From Bin34 sp965219935 (lineage in GTDB: Bacteria > Chloroflexota > Anaerolineae > Caldilineales > Caldilineaceae): a DNA stretch of 64,000 nucleotides. The DNA is taken from assembly GCA_965219935.1 (NCBI GenBank), contig CBDCOU010000003.1:3100001-3164000 (forward strand), written 5' to 3'. The translations under genes and the position numbers were made by a program. Positions 36,732-46,288 of the stretch are shown here, piece after piece. The notes beneath the pieces are model-generated. The model saw nothing but the letters and a program-made list of their open reading frames with translations. It was not told the origin of the DNA and did not search any database. Position 1 is the first letter of the stretch. The number at the start of each line of letters is the position of its first letter.

Positions 36732-36777
36732 CTTGCATGTCGAGGCTTCATGATACGCAAGCATGGACTTGCATGTC
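36732..36777. promoter_or_regulatory. Direct repeats upstream of the ArsR-type gene, possible operator
   Basis: CTTGCATGTC occurs at 36732-36741 and again at 36768-36777, 36 bases apart, within 75 bases upstream of the regulator start. GCAAG also appears in reverse orientation at 36721-36725 and 36757-36762. The spacing is close to whole helix turns, as expected for an autoregulatory operator; function is inference. Confidence 0.4.
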
Positions 36778-37237
36778 AAATGTGAGCTTCGCACGGCACG
36801 GCTTGTTACGGCAGATCGGGATCCGACACGAATTTCGACAACGACTCGACCAGTCACAGTTGAAGCCCTGGTCCTGGTCTCTTCTGGCGGGAGGATGCAG
36901 GTGTCTGCCGGAGGCCGATCCGACCCCGGGATAGCGCTGGGAGCCATGGAAATCGCGTCGGCTCACGAGGTTGACATGGGCGGGCCTCTCCGTGAATCCA
37001 TTTGGAGACTCCACCGACCCAAGACTCCCGACGCCGGAGGCCGCACTTGGTGGGGCATCACTATGGACAATCGCCGCACACTATTGGGCGCGGTTCGCAT
37101 ATCGCCGGCCGAGTCCACCGACTGGAATCCATGTCCGCATGCTTGCCTTGGCCCGTCCCGGCTGCATACACCTACAATGGAGTCGCACTGCCGATCCCAG
37201 CCTTGGGACCGACAGGCTGGAAAGAGGGAAAACACTT

Positions 37238-38344
37238 ATGGCCCTGCGCGCCATCGACACGGATATCCATGCCGTGGTACCTGCGTCCAGCATCGAGCAG
37301 CGACTACCACAGCCCTGGAAACTTCGTTTCTCCACAGGTGATCGCGGCCCCGGCTCCCTGGGCTATTGGAACCCCAACGGTGTGATGCGGCGCGATGCGG
37401 TGGCACCGGATGGCCGCCGGGTGGAAGGTGATCCCCACTTGCTGGCCCGGTACTTCTTCGATGTCCACGACCTGGAATACGGCATCCTCAACTTTACGGG
37501 CCCGGCCCTGAATCTGGGCCTGTCCCCGGATCCCCTGTACGCGGCGGCCGTGGCCACGGCCGCCAACGATGCCGCCGTGGAAGAGTGGTTGCCGGTAGAC
37601 GATCGCTTCTACGGCTCGGTCACCGTCACGCCCAACAATCCCGAAGCGGCGGCCGCGGAGATCCGCCGTCTGGGCCATGAGGAGCGCATGCCCCAAGTCC
37701 TAATGGTGTCCGGTGCCCGTATGCCCATGGGGCAAGCTTGGTTCCATCCCATCTACGAAGCCTGTGCGGAGGTGGGCAAACCCATTGCCATTCACCCGGG
37801 CTCCGAGGGCGTGGGGATTTCAGGACCTCCGACCGCCGTGGGCTATCCCACCAACTATCTGGAATGGCACACGGATCTGGTGGGCAGCTACATCGGGCAT
37901 CTGGTCAGCATGGTGACGGAAGGGGTGTTCGTCAAGTACCCGGACCTGAAGTTTGTCCTGATTGAAGGCGGAGTGTCCTGGCTGCCGCCCATTCTCTGGC
38001 GCTTGGACAAGAACTGGAAAGCCCTGCGCCAGACTGCCCCCTGGCTGGAACGTCCGCCCAGTGAATATGTCTTTGAGCATGTCCTGCTGACAACCCAGCC
38101 CATCGAGGAGCCGGAACCCATTGGCTTCCTCCATCAAATGCTGGCCATGTTCCCGGCCGAACACATGCTCATGTTCGCCACCGACTTCCCCCACTGGGAC
38201 AACGACATGCCCGATTTCGCGGCCCGTCTCATTCCCGAGCACCTGCGTCGCAACGTGATGAGCGAAACGGCACGGCGGTTGTACCGCCTGCCGGCACCGG
38301 CCACCTTGCCGGACCCCTCCGGGCCTGTGTTGCTGCAGGCTTAG
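37238..38344 (+). CDS. Amidohydrolase family 2 protein (ACMSD-like)
   Basis: A 368-residue metal-dependent hydrolase/decarboxylase of the amidohydrolase 2 group. It begins MALRAIDTDIHAVV, where DTDIH is the first metal motif (one His in place of the usual HxH). PIAIHPGSEG carries a further histidine, and MFATDFPHWDNDMPDFA near the C-terminus has the catalytic aspartate. This form resembles the DIH-containing relatives found beside aromatic or terpene degradation genes. The ATG at 37238 has AAGAGGG ten bases upstream. It stands alone on the plus strand; the sequence of its neighbours says little about substrate. Confidence 0.82.
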   Translation: MALRAIDTDIHAVVPASSIEQRLPQPWKLRFSTGDRGPGSLGYWNPNGVMRRDAVAPDGRRVEGDPHLLARYFFDVHDLEYGILNFTGPALNLGLSPDPLYAAAVATAANDAAVEEWLPVDDRFYGSVTVTPNNPEAAAAEIRRLGHEERMPQVLMVSGARMPMGQAWFHPIYEACAEVGKPIAIHPGSEGVGISGPPTAVGYPTNYLEWHTDLVGSYIGHLVSMVTEGVFVKYPDLKFVLIEGGVSWLPPILWRLDKNWKALRQTAPWLERPPSEYVFEHVLLTTQPIEEPEPIGFLHQMLAMFPAEHMLMFATDFPHWDNDMPDFAARLIPEHLRRNVMSETARRLYRLPAPATLPDPSGPVLLQA

Positions 38345-38646
38345 GAACAGCAAAAGATGTAACGGAGTGAATGTCGAAGGCTTGAGACCGAAAGACATAC
38401 ACAACCACGCCATCTACCTGGAGGCCACGGGCAGGTAAGGGTTTTGCAGTGGAACCGCGGCAGTCTGCCGGTGGAACGCCCCTATGGCCTGTCGGATAGT
38501 GGTGACAAAGAATCAGATTTCCCCGGTGCCCTGCCGGGCATCAGCAGCAGTTCGCGACAGCAGACCGGCACGGGGTGGGGCGCGGCTGGCGTGTGCGGGC
38601 GGGAACCCGCCTTCAGCATTGCACAGGTCCACCCGTCCAGTTTCAG
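38345..38646. other. 302-bp gap, nothing recognised
   Basis: Between the convergent amidohydrolase and PHP hydrolase genes. No open frame here resembles a known family and no clear terminator hairpin was found. Confidence 0.5.
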
Positions 38647-39555
38647 TCAAACGCGGAAGGGATTGGTCCAGGCGCGCCGCCCTTGATGATCGACGGCCGT
38701 GAGCCGGGCGTAGGGTCCTTTGATCGCCTTCAGATCCAACTCCGCCGAGGTGAAATCGGCATCTTGGACAATTCTGGAGCTGGCGGCCCCGCGGCCGGTC
38801 AAGTACATGGCGCGGACTGGCGTTGTCCGCACGGCCAGCATGTCGCTGCCCGGCTTGGAGGTGGCGGCCAGGAATTCCGGTCCTTGGCTGGAGTAGAAAT
38901 GCCCGGCATGCAACGCCGCGAGCAGGTCTGCTGGTTCCAGTGTGGGGCTGCACACCATCACCCAATTGCGGCAAGAGTCGGGATGGCCCGGGATGAAGTG
39001 GGCATCGTCAGTGGCGATGATCTGGTAGTAACGTTCCTGGCTGAGGAGGCGGTCGATATAGCCGGTGCTGTCCCCCTTGCCGGTTTCGACCGCGCACCCG
39101 GTGTTGAAGATCTCTATGGCTTGGGCGGATGGCAAAGAGAGGATGTCCTGATCGGTCAGGTCATACCAGGCCGGATGGGCGGCCGCCACGTAAGCTCCGG
39201 CCGCGGCGGCCCGTTCCGCCAGTTGCGGACCGGTTTCATCGGCTCCCGTAGGCGCGAAGTCGGGTGGGAGCCCGACCGCCAGAATATGCCAATCGTCTCC
39301 CAAACTAGTGGCCGGCGCGTGCAACTCGGCTCCGAGGATGGTGGTGAAGTCATCGGTGTGGTATGGGATCGTGTCCGTTATGGGGAATTGATACCGCTCC
39401 CGAAAATGATCTGTGAGGCTGATGAAGTCATAGCCCTGTGCCCGGTAGTGGGCACATACCTCCGCAGGACTCGTGCGGCCGTCGGATCTTGTGGAATGGG
39501 TATGTAAATTGCCTCGATACCAGTTGCCGGACAAGCCGAAGGGAAGATCTTGCAA
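38647..39555 (-). CDS. PHP-domain metallohydrolase (CehA/McbA-like)
   Basis: A 302-residue protein with a PHP-type phosphoesterase/hydrolase domain. The metal motif is GNLHTHSTRSDGRTSP (residues 15-30), followed by YDFISLTDHF, AAAHPAWYDLTD and IATDDAHFIPG, the usual histidine and aspartate ligands. The C-terminal 80 residues look like a beta-sandwich. CehA and McbA hydrolyse carbamate esters, but the substrate here is not determined. Start: TTG at 39555 with GGGAG seven bases upstream. Confidence 0.82.
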   Translation of the reverse strand: MQDLPFGLSGNWYRGNLHTHSTRSDGRTSPAEVCAHYRAQGYDFISLTDHFRERYQFPITDTIPYHTDDFTTILGAELHAPATSLGDDWHILAVGLPPDFAPTGADETGPQLAERAAAAGAYVAAAHPAWYDLTDQDILSLPSAQAIEIFNTGCAVETGKGDSTGYIDRLLSQERYYQIIATDDAHFIPGHPDSCRNWVMVCSPTLEPADLLAALHAGHFYSSQGPEFLAATSKPGSDMLAVRTTPVRAMYLTGRGAASSRIVQDADFTSAELDLKAIKGPYARLTAVDHQGRRAWTNPFRV

Positions 39556-39806
39556 GAGAAAGCTCCCGGTTTCCGTTCACGGCGGGGTTGACAGCGCCGA
39601 TTCTATCCCAGGGCAAATCACAAGGATTATTTGCCATCGAAACATCCCAAACTCAGCCTCGCCTCCGGCATCGCCGACAGCCTGAGGATGCTGACTGTCG
39701 AAGATGAAACTTGCAGGATCCGGCTCTCTGCGGGTTCGGTACGCGTTGACTGCTCCATGTCCTTCGCAGCGGTTGGCCTCCGGACCCAAGATCCTGTGCT
39801 TTCCGA

Positions 39807-41027
39807 TCAGGAGGCGGAATCCTCAGGACCGCGCCGATCCCCCACCAGCCAGAACAGAGCCGCCGCAGACAGTGCCAGCAGGGACCAGAACTGAAACGGG
39901 CGGCCTGGACCCAGCGCGGCCAGTGCGTTGCCGGCAGCCGGCGCCACTGCCCCGCCCAACTGCATGCCCACCATGGACAGTCCCATGGCGCTGCCGGCAT
40001 AAGCCGGACCCACGCCCTCGCTCTCCATCAGACGGGTGATCATGATGCTCATGAAGGCATCGCGCATGAGACCGGCCACCACCATCACGGCAAATACGGA
40101 CTGATTGGCCACAAGCGGTATGGCAAACGTGGCCAGGGACATTGAAATGGCGCCGGCCAGCATGAAGAATCGCCGATGGCCACTGCGATCGGACCACACC
40201 GAGAAGGGGAGGGTGGCCACCAAACTGGCCACATGGAACAGCGAGACGGCCAAATCGGCCCGCGGACCCGCCCAGCCCACATTGCGCAGGAACAACGGCA
40301 CATAGCCCAGCATGCTGTTGACACATGCGCCGTAGCCGAAGTTGGCCAAGGTCATTAGGCGTATGTCCCGCAGCTTGGCGACGTGCTGCAGCCCCGCCGT
40401 GAAATTGTGACCGGCGGCATGCTCCGCCACCCGGTCCACACCGGTGCGCTTGGGAATGAAAAGCCAGACACACCCGAACAAAATGCCCAGGCTGCCGAAC
40501 AGCGCCAGGACCATGCGCCACCCCCCCAGCCAGGGGGAGAGGTAGGTTGCTGCAGTGATGGCACCCAGCATGAATCCGGACGCCATGCCGACGGACACGC
40601 CGGCGTTGGAGATGCTCAGTTGCCGTCGGGGAAAGATCTGGGCTCCGGCCTTGTGCAGGTTCAGGGGAATCAGGTTGATGAACGGCCCCGTCAAAAAGGA
40701 ACAGGCCAGCAGCCAGCCGAATTCCGGGACCAAGCCGCGCGCCATGCCGAACAACCCGGTGCCTACGCAGGCCACCACCAACGAGGTACGCGCGCCGTAG
40801 CGGTCGCTCAGTGTGCCGCCCAGTACCGAGGACACCACCCCGGTCAGGACATCGGCACCCCAAATCAGGCCGGTCTGGAGGAGACTGAGCTCCAGCTGTT
40901 CCCTGATCTCCGGCAACATGACCGCCAGGGCCATGCGCGGGGCCGCCGTGGCCAGGCCGGCGGTTCCGATCATCAGGGCCCAGAGGGCCCACTTGCCGGT
41001 GTTGGACACACCGGGTTGATGCGGCAA
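39807..41027 (-). CDS. MFS transporter
   Basis: A 406-residue inner-membrane secondary transporter with about 12 hydrophobic segments. The loop 2-3 motif appears as GGTLSDRYGARTS (about residues 70-82), with its repeat SVWSDRSGHRRFF in the second half. It begins at a TTG (41027), with a possible GTG at residue 7, and lies 11 bases after the glycoside hydrolase gene in the same operon. That arrangement suggests it takes up the sugar or glycoside the enzyme handles. Confidence 0.85.
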   Translation of the reverse strand: MPHQPGVSNTGKWALWALMIGTAGLATAAPRMALAVMLPEIREQLELSLLQTGLIWGADVLTGVVSSVLGGTLSDRYGARTSLVVACVGTGLFGMARGLVPEFGWLLACSFLTGPFINLIPLNLHKAGAQIFPRRQLSISNAGVSVGMASGFMLGAITAATYLSPWLGGWRMVLALFGSLGILFGCVWLFIPKRTGVDRVAEHAAGHNFTAGLQHVAKLRDIRLMTLANFGYGACVNSMLGYVPLFLRNVGWAGPRADLAVSLFHVASLVATLPFSVWSDRSGHRRFFMLAGAISMSLATFAIPLVANQSVFAVMVVAGLMRDAFMSIMITRLMESEGVGPAYAGSAMGLSMVGMQLGGAVAPAAGNALAALGPGRPFQFWSLLALSAAALFWLVGDRRGPEDSAS

Positions 41028-41037
41028 AGCGGAAATG

Positions 41038-43689
41038 TCAGTCGATCAGAATGGTCGGACCCAGCGGCCAGGCGCCTGCCCGGGCGCCGTAGACCGAAAA
41101 TCCGCGGGGGGAGCCGGTACCGGTCGAGTCGAGCCGAAGGTCCAGGTCGCTTGTGCCGGGCTCAAAGTTGAGAGCCGCCAGACGCTCGCCGCGAACGGAC
41201 ACTCGCTGCAGGTAGCCATGGGAGCCGGGCTCCATCCCCCGATGGTGGCTCAGCACGCCGCGTGCATCGGCCGGATCGTCGGGCAGTTCCCAGGTATCAA
41301 CCTTCACATCCTGCAGGTACACGTCCACCGTTGTGGGGAACTGCCGGTCCTGCATGGTTTGCGGCGTATGCGACCGCCAGTTGCGCGGCGGCCAGGAAAG
41401 CTTCTCCATGCCGGAGGCGCGGGAACCGACCTCGCACAGGAACTCCAGGCCGTTAACGGCGCTCAGCGTGGTCGGGATCCGGATCCGATAGGAGACCGAA
41501 CCGGGACCGTTGCCGGCCAGCTTGCCTCCGGCATCCCCCCGGCTGGTGATGGGCCAGCTGGCCTGCACATAGTCCAGCGGATCCCAGGTCACGCGCGTGC
41601 GTTCGTCCAGGGTCCTTGGCTCCTCGCCGCCATCCTCGGCCCACACCTCAACATTGACATAGTTCCGGTGCAGAACGGTTCCTTCCGGATCGCACAGACG
41701 CAGGGCCACAGTCAAGAGGCCGGCGGTGCCCGGCACGGAGAATGAGACCGGTTCCGGACTGGACACCACGCCGAAACGGCGCGGTTCCACCGGCATGGTG
41801 CCGGAAGCCCACGGACGCGTGTAGCCCAGGCTGTCGGTGAAGACGGCTTCCCACTCCAACGTGGCCTGCGCCAGCTCGGGCCCCCAGTTCGAGACAAACC
41901 CCCAGGCCGCGAAGTTACCGCGCGGCCTGACCGTCTGACAGGGCGGACAATCCAGTCCGGCAAACAACGGTGCGTTCAGATCCGCAACCGACATGTCGGG
42001 CACGAGGGCGTCGTAGCCAAAGACCTTGCCGCTCCGATCGTACTTGGCAAAGCCGTTGTGCTCCCATTCGATGTCGGTCAGCTCGGTATAGACGTAGCCA
42101 CAGATTTTGTCGTGCCGGCGCAGGTCGGTGGTCAGGTACTTGAAGCACCAGGAGATGTCCATGTCGCCCATGGCGGCGGAGATGCCGCCATACTCGCTGT
42201 TCATCAGCGGCTGGGTGTCCTGCACGTTGCCTTCGCCGATGTAGTTGAAGTCGGAGCCCGGATGCGTGCGGTCAACCACGTTTTGCACATGGGCGCGGGC
42301 CGCGGCCCAGTCGTTGATGTAGAAGTGCCAGGAATTGACGTCGGTCTCGACATGGTCGTAGTTGCAGGGCGAGTTGTCCTCCACCAGCCGGGTCGGATCC
42401 AGGGCGCGCGCCTCGTTCACAATGCTGCGCACCCACTCCTGCCCATCCCTGGTGTCCAGTTTGGACAGGCCCCACGTCTCGTTGAAGATGACCCAGAGCA
42501 TGATGGAGGGGTGGTTGAAGTCCCGCTCGATCATGCCGGCCACAGTTTCCTCGCAGATCCGCCGCATGGCGGGGGAATCCAGATCCGGACTGGGCATGTC
42601 GTAGTGGATGATGACACCCAGCCGGTCGGCCCAGTAGTAGTACCGGGGATCGTTGATCTTGATGTGGCAGCGCAGCATGTTCAGGCCCATGGCGCGCGCC
42701 AGTTCCATGTCGCCGCGTATGACATCGTCGGACGGATAGGTGTAGAGGCCATCGGGATGGAACGCCTGATCCAAGGCCCCCGCCTGGTAGATCGGATCAC
42801 CGTTGAGATAGATGTACTCGTACTCGTTGTCCCCGTGCTTGCCGCGGCCGATCTCGCGCATGCCGAAATAGGTGTGGACCATGTCGGCGGCACCGTCCGC
42901 GGCTGTCAGGGCCACATCAACGTCATGGAGGAAGGGATCGTCCGGGGACCACAGCCGGGCCCCGGGGATGTCGAGCACCAGATCGTGGCTGGAGACATGG
43001 CCCTCCCCGGTCACCGGCAGCGACAGCGACTCGAACAGTCCCTGCGGCGAGGACAGCGCCAACTCAAACTCGGTCCCCTCGGGTGCCGCGACCCGGACCT
43101 CGGCCCGCGCCTGCCCGTTGCGAATGTCCGGGCTGAACCGCACTGACTGTACATGGGCCGCCGGTCGCCCTTCGAGCCAGACGGTCTGCCAGATGCCGCT
43201 GCTGTGCGTGTACCACCGCGGCACCTGCTTGCCCACCAGCGTGGCCGCATCCGCGATGTCGTAGGCCCGGACCGTCACGCGCACCGTCTCGCCCGGCGCG
43301 GCCAGCTCCGCCAGATTGGCCTCGAAGGGCAGGAAACCGTTGCTGTTCTCCGCCACCAGGTGGCCGTTGACCCAAACCCGCGCGCTCCAGTCCACGGCCC
43401 CGAAGCGGAGCACGGGCTCGAGCCCGGTCCACTCGGCCGGAATGGTGACCTCCCGCTCGTACCAGCCGGCACCCTTGTAGTCCGTGCGGCCCTGGCCGGA
43501 CAGGCGGCTTTCCCACGGAAAGGGAACCGTGATCGTGGCTCCGGACCGTGACACGGTGCCCGTTTGGTGCCAGCGCAGCTGTTCCCCATGGGCCATCGCG
43601 TCAAAGCTGAAGTGCCAAGTGCCATTGAGGTTCAGCCAGGCTGCGCGCCGGAAATCGGGACGGGGATGTTCGGGTCTGGGTATGGTCAT
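41038..43689 (-). CDS. Glycoside hydrolase family 2 enzyme (beta-galactosidase/glucuronidase-like)
   Basis: An 883-residue GH2 enzyme. The N-terminal jelly roll (WLNLNGTWHFSFD, then FPWESRLSGQG and GAVDWSARVWVNGHLV) is followed by an immunoglobulin-like domain and the TIM barrel. The acid/base glutamate is E404 in WVIFNETWG and the nucleophile is E499 in LMNSEYGG, both in the expected context. There is an extra C-terminal beta-rich region of about 250 residues. No signal peptide is seen from the ATG at 43689, so it is probably cytoplasmic. The upstream frame to 43824 is hydrophobic but unrelated and probably not translated. It shares an operon with the MFS gene and is divergent from the acid-sugar dehydratase. 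Confidence 0.88.
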   Translation of the reverse strand: MTIPRPEHPRPDFRRAAWLNLNGTWHFSFDAMAHGEQLRWHQTGTVSRSGATITVPFPWESRLSGQGRTDYKGAGWYEREVTIPAEWTGLEPVLRFGAVDWSARVWVNGHLVAENSNGFLPFEANLAELAAPGETVRVTVRAYDIADAATLVGKQVPRWYTHSSGIWQTVWLEGRPAAHVQSVRFSPDIRNGQARAEVRVAAPEGTEFELALSSPQGLFESLSLPVTGEGHVSSHDLVLDIPGARLWSPDDPFLHDVDVALTAADGAADMVHTYFGMREIGRGKHGDNEYEYIYLNGDPIYQAGALDQAFHPDGLYTYPSDDVIRGDMELARAMGLNMLRCHIKINDPRYYYWADRLGVIIHYDMPSPDLDSPAMRRICEETVAGMIERDFNHPSIMLWVIFNETWGLSKLDTRDGQEWVRSIVNEARALDPTRLVEDNSPCNYDHVETDVNSWHFYINDWAAARAHVQNVVDRTHPGSDFNYIGEGNVQDTQPLMNSEYGGISAAMGDMDISWCFKYLTTDLRRHDKICGYVYTELTDIEWEHNGFAKYDRSGKVFGYDALVPDMSVADLNAPLFAGLDCPPCQTVRPRGNFAAWGFVSNWGPELAQATLEWEAVFTDSLGYTRPWASGTMPVEPRRFGVVSSPEPVSFSVPGTAGLLTVALRLCDPEGTVLHRNYVNVEVWAEDGGEEPRTLDERTRVTWDPLDYVQASWPITSRGDAGGKLAGNGPGSVSYRIRIPTTLSAVNGLEFLCEVGSRASGMEKLSWPPRNWRSHTPQTMQDRQFPTTVDVYLQDVKVDTWELPDDPADARGVLSHHRGMEPGSHGYLQRVSVRGERLAALNFEPGTSDLDLRLDSTGTGSPRGFSVYGARAGAWPLGPTILID

Positions 43690-43789
43690 GGGGAAAGGGA
43701 ACAAGGGCGGCTCCAAGGACCGCCGGCGGGTGGAAAGAAAGCTGGATGGTTCCGGTGGCTTAGGATGTGGCCAAAGCGGAAGGAACAGG

Positions 43790-44851
43790 ATGAGCCATAT
43801 GCGGATCAGGACGGTCAATGCCATCTATCCACGCTGGAACAGGCCGCTGTCGGATGCCTGGCAGTCGCACTTCTGGCAAATCGTGGTGATGATCACCACG
43901 GAATGCGGACACACCGGGTACGGCTACGGCGGAGGGGGCGAGCCTGCCGTGCAAGTCGTCAACAGCCACCTGAGCCGCTTCCTGAAGGGGCGCACACTTG
44001 AAGGGGTGGACGACATCCGGGCAGCGTGGCAGGCATTGTATCGCGCCTCGTTGCCGTACGGTCGCGGAGGCATTGCCATGATGGCCCTGAGCGGCGTCGA
44101 CCTGGCACTGTGGGATCTGTTGGGCCGGGCCCGGAATCAACCCGTGTGCGAACTCCTGGGCGGTGGGAGGGTATCCGGCGTGCGTGCCTACGCCTCCGGT
44201 CTGGCATTTGAAACCTACCGTGACATGGGTTTTGAGGCGGTAAAGGTTTTTCACCACTGGCGGGAACCGGCCGACTACGAACGGACCGAGGCGGTGATTG
44301 CCAGGGCCAGGGAGGTGATGGGTTCCGAGGCCCTGGTCATGCTGGACTGCTACATGAGCTGGGACGCGGAGATCGCCGTCGAGATGCGGGAGTGCCTGGC
44401 ACCGTACAACGTGCACTGGTTCGAGGATATTCTCACTCCCGACCACAAGCGCGAACTGGCGGAACTCAGGCCGAAGCTGGCTCCGGTGCTCTCTGCCGGC
44501 GGCGAGCACGAATTTACGCTGGACGGATACAGGGCCCTGGCCGCCGCCGGCTCCCTGGATCTTTGGCAGCCGGACGTGACCTGGTGCGGCGGCCTGACCG
44601 GAGCTTCGGCCATTCTGGAACTGGCGGATAGGGAAGGCATCCCCGTATGCCTGCATCGAGGGGGCGAACCATGGGGCTTGCATCTGATTGCCGGCTCCAA
44701 CTGCCTGGCCCTGGCGGAGCTTGTGGGCCCGGATCGGCAGGATGGGACCGTTCAGGCCTGGGAGGGATTCCCGAAGCTGGCGGACGGACGCCTGCACGTT
44801 GCCGACCGACCCGGCTTCGGGGTGGAACCCGATCCCGCCTTGCTTGCCTGA
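43790..44851 (+). CDS. Mandelate racemase/muconate lactonizing enzyme-family dehydratase (enolase superfamily)
   Basis: A 353-residue enolase-superfamily enzyme, probably an acid-sugar dehydratase. The capping domain includes GGIAMMALSGVDLALWDLLG (93-112). The barrel shows K152 (AVKVF), metal ligands D186 (MLDCYMSWD), E212 (WFEDI) and E239 (SAGGEHEF), and CLHRGGEPWGLHL near the C-terminus. The start at 43790 follows AGGAAC. It is divergent from the GH2-MFS operon 100 bases away, so the three may break down one sugar. A copy of its last codons is found at 47408-47450. Confidence 0.85.
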   Translation: MSHMRIRTVNAIYPRWNRPLSDAWQSHFWQIVVMITTECGHTGYGYGGGGEPAVQVVNSHLSRFLKGRTLEGVDDIRAAWQALYRASLPYGRGGIAMMALSGVDLALWDLLGRARNQPVCELLGGGRVSGVRAYASGLAFETYRDMGFEAVKVFHHWREPADYERTEAVIARAREVMGSEALVMLDCYMSWDAEIAVEMRECLAPYNVHWFEDILTPDHKRELAELRPKLAPVLSAGGEHEFTLDGYRALAAAGSLDLWQPDVTWCGGLTGASAILELADREGIPVCLHRGGEPWGLHLIAGSNCLALAELVGPDRQDGTVQAWEGFPKLADGRLHVADRPGFGVEPDPALLA

Positions 44852-44884
44852 ACCACGGGCCGGAAGGCGGCACGCGGAATGTCC

Positions 44885-44890
44885 TAAGAT
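44885..44890 (+). promoter_or_regulatory. Putative -10 element for a leaderless Uma2 transcript (TAAGAT)
   Basis: TAAGAT ends seven bases before the ATG at 44898, with no ribosome-binding sequence between. The same hexamer and spacing recur before the third Uma2 gene (47482-47487, ATG at 47495). This is the geometry of a leaderless mRNA. Confidence 0.4.
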
Positions 44891-44897
44891 TGTGGGC

Positions 44898-45983
44898 ATG
44901 GACCACATCACGAAACCCGTCTCGGGCATGGACACAGCCGTCAAGCCGGATACTCCGGTGTCCGTACCCGCGCAAGACAACGGCCTCGAGGCCGGCTCCG
45001 CAACGCTCCTGCCCCCCACGGCAGCACCCAACGGCGGCGAAGCCTCCAAGACTTGGTGGGCCCACATCAAGTCGCTCGACCACTACGACCCCAACTACCC
45101 CTACGATCCCCGGCACGTCTACGGACCCGACTGGACTGACGACGACGCCTACGGCAAGGACGGGGTCCACTTCCTGGCCGGCAGCGCCCACGGGTTCGCC
45201 ATCGACGGAGGTGCCGGGGAGGCCCGACGCCTGCTGGGAACCTACCGGGTGTTCAAGGAACGGTGCCTGAAACTGCCCGACCTGGGCGTGCCCAAGACCA
45301 ACCGCTATGCCCAAAGCGGTCAGGTCATTCCCGACATTTTCATCCAGGAGCATCCCCGCCCCAACGAACGCCGGCACGAAATCCCCTACGATCCGGACAA
45401 CCCCATCCTGTTCGTACTGGAGGTACTGTCCGAGTCCACCTTCCACCACGACCTCGAACCCAAGGTCGAGATCTACCGGGCCATGGGCGTCCGGGAGTTC
45501 TGGCGCTACGACCCGGAGCACTTGCATCGTCGAGAGGACGAACCTCGGCTATGGGGCCTGCGCCTGTCGGTCACCGGCGCGTACGAGGATATCGAACTGC
45601 TCCGAATGGCGGACGGGTTGCCGGTCTACCGCAGCGACACGCTGGGGGAATTCAGGATGCTGGATGAGGGCGGCGACATCCACACCCTCCAGACCTGGGA
45701 CAGTGAACGCGGTGTCTGGTTGGATCCGATACGGGCCACCGCTCTGGAGACCCAGGTCCAAACCCGAATGGAGACCCGGTTGGAAACCCGCATGACGGAT
45801 GCCCTGTCCCAACTGGAGCGTCTAACGGCCCTGGGTGACTTGGAACCCCATGTGTTGGACACCCTGGCTGCGGCCTGGCAACGTGTCGGAAAGGTGCCTG
45901 ATGCTGCGGAAGTCGTGGATGTGCTTCTCGGTGCCAAGGACTGGACATCACTCCTACCCCCGGATGACGACAGTCGGACCTGA
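44898..45983 (+). CDS. Uma2-family PD-(D/E)xK protein, first of three tandem copies
   Basis: A 361-residue Uma2 (DUF820) protein. After a low-complexity start it has the signature SLDHYDPNYPYDPRHVYGPD (residues 59-78) and DAYGKDGVHF (83-92). The core has D146 (VIPDIFIQ), E175 (FVLEVLSESTFH), D185 and K189, then YRAMGVREFWRYDP. A charged helical tail ends with DWTSLLPPDDD. All core residues are intact, so it may be the working copy of the cluster. It starts 46 bases after the dehydratase stop; see the -10 element at 44885. Biological role of the family is unknown. Confidence 0.85.
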   Translation: MDHITKPVSGMDTAVKPDTPVSVPAQDNGLEAGSATLLPPTAAPNGGEASKTWWAHIKSLDHYDPNYPYDPRHVYGPDWTDDDAYGKDGVHFLAGSAHGFAIDGGAGEARRLLGTYRVFKERCLKLPDLGVPKTNRYAQSGQVIPDIFIQEHPRPNERRHEIPYDPDNPILFVLEVLSESTFHHDLEPKVEIYRAMGVREFWRYDPEHLHRREDEPRLWGLRLSVTGAYEDIELLRMADGLPVYRSDTLGEFRMLDEGGDIHTLQTWDSERGVWLDPIRATALETQVQTRMETRLETRMTDALSQLERLTALGDLEPHVLDTLAAAWQRVGKVPDAAEVVDVLLGAKDWTSLLPPDDDSRT

Positions 45984-46288
45984 ATCGGCCATCAACACCG
46001 ATGAACGCTGTGACACGGTAACGGCCTTGCCTGTGAACTCGGCACCCACCATAAGAACGGACGCCGGGTCTGGGATGCGCTGATCCGGGGTATGCCGATG
46101 CCTACTTCAGGGGCAACAGGGGAGACACCGGCACTTGATGCGAACACCACCTCCCGAGGGCATTCGCTGACACAACTTAGGAACGGGGATATGGAGCGCA
46201 GCCACAATCCCATCTCCTCCACGGATACGACCGGCAACAGGGGGCCCCGCGGTCCGAATCCGTTCCAGATCACGAGTAGGAGGCCATC
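45984..46288. other. 305-bp spacer, similar to the spacer after the next copy
   Basis: No gene. The first 75 bases (from the first Uma2 stop codon) resemble the bases after 47281, showing that 3' flanks were copied with the genes. A strong TAGGAGG ribosome site for the next frame lies at its end (46277-46283). Confidence 0.5.

Noticed and set aside
38444..38686. Small plus-strand frame between the amidohydrolase and the PHP hydrolase
   Set aside because: Overlaps the end of the PHP gene on the other strand and shows no motif.
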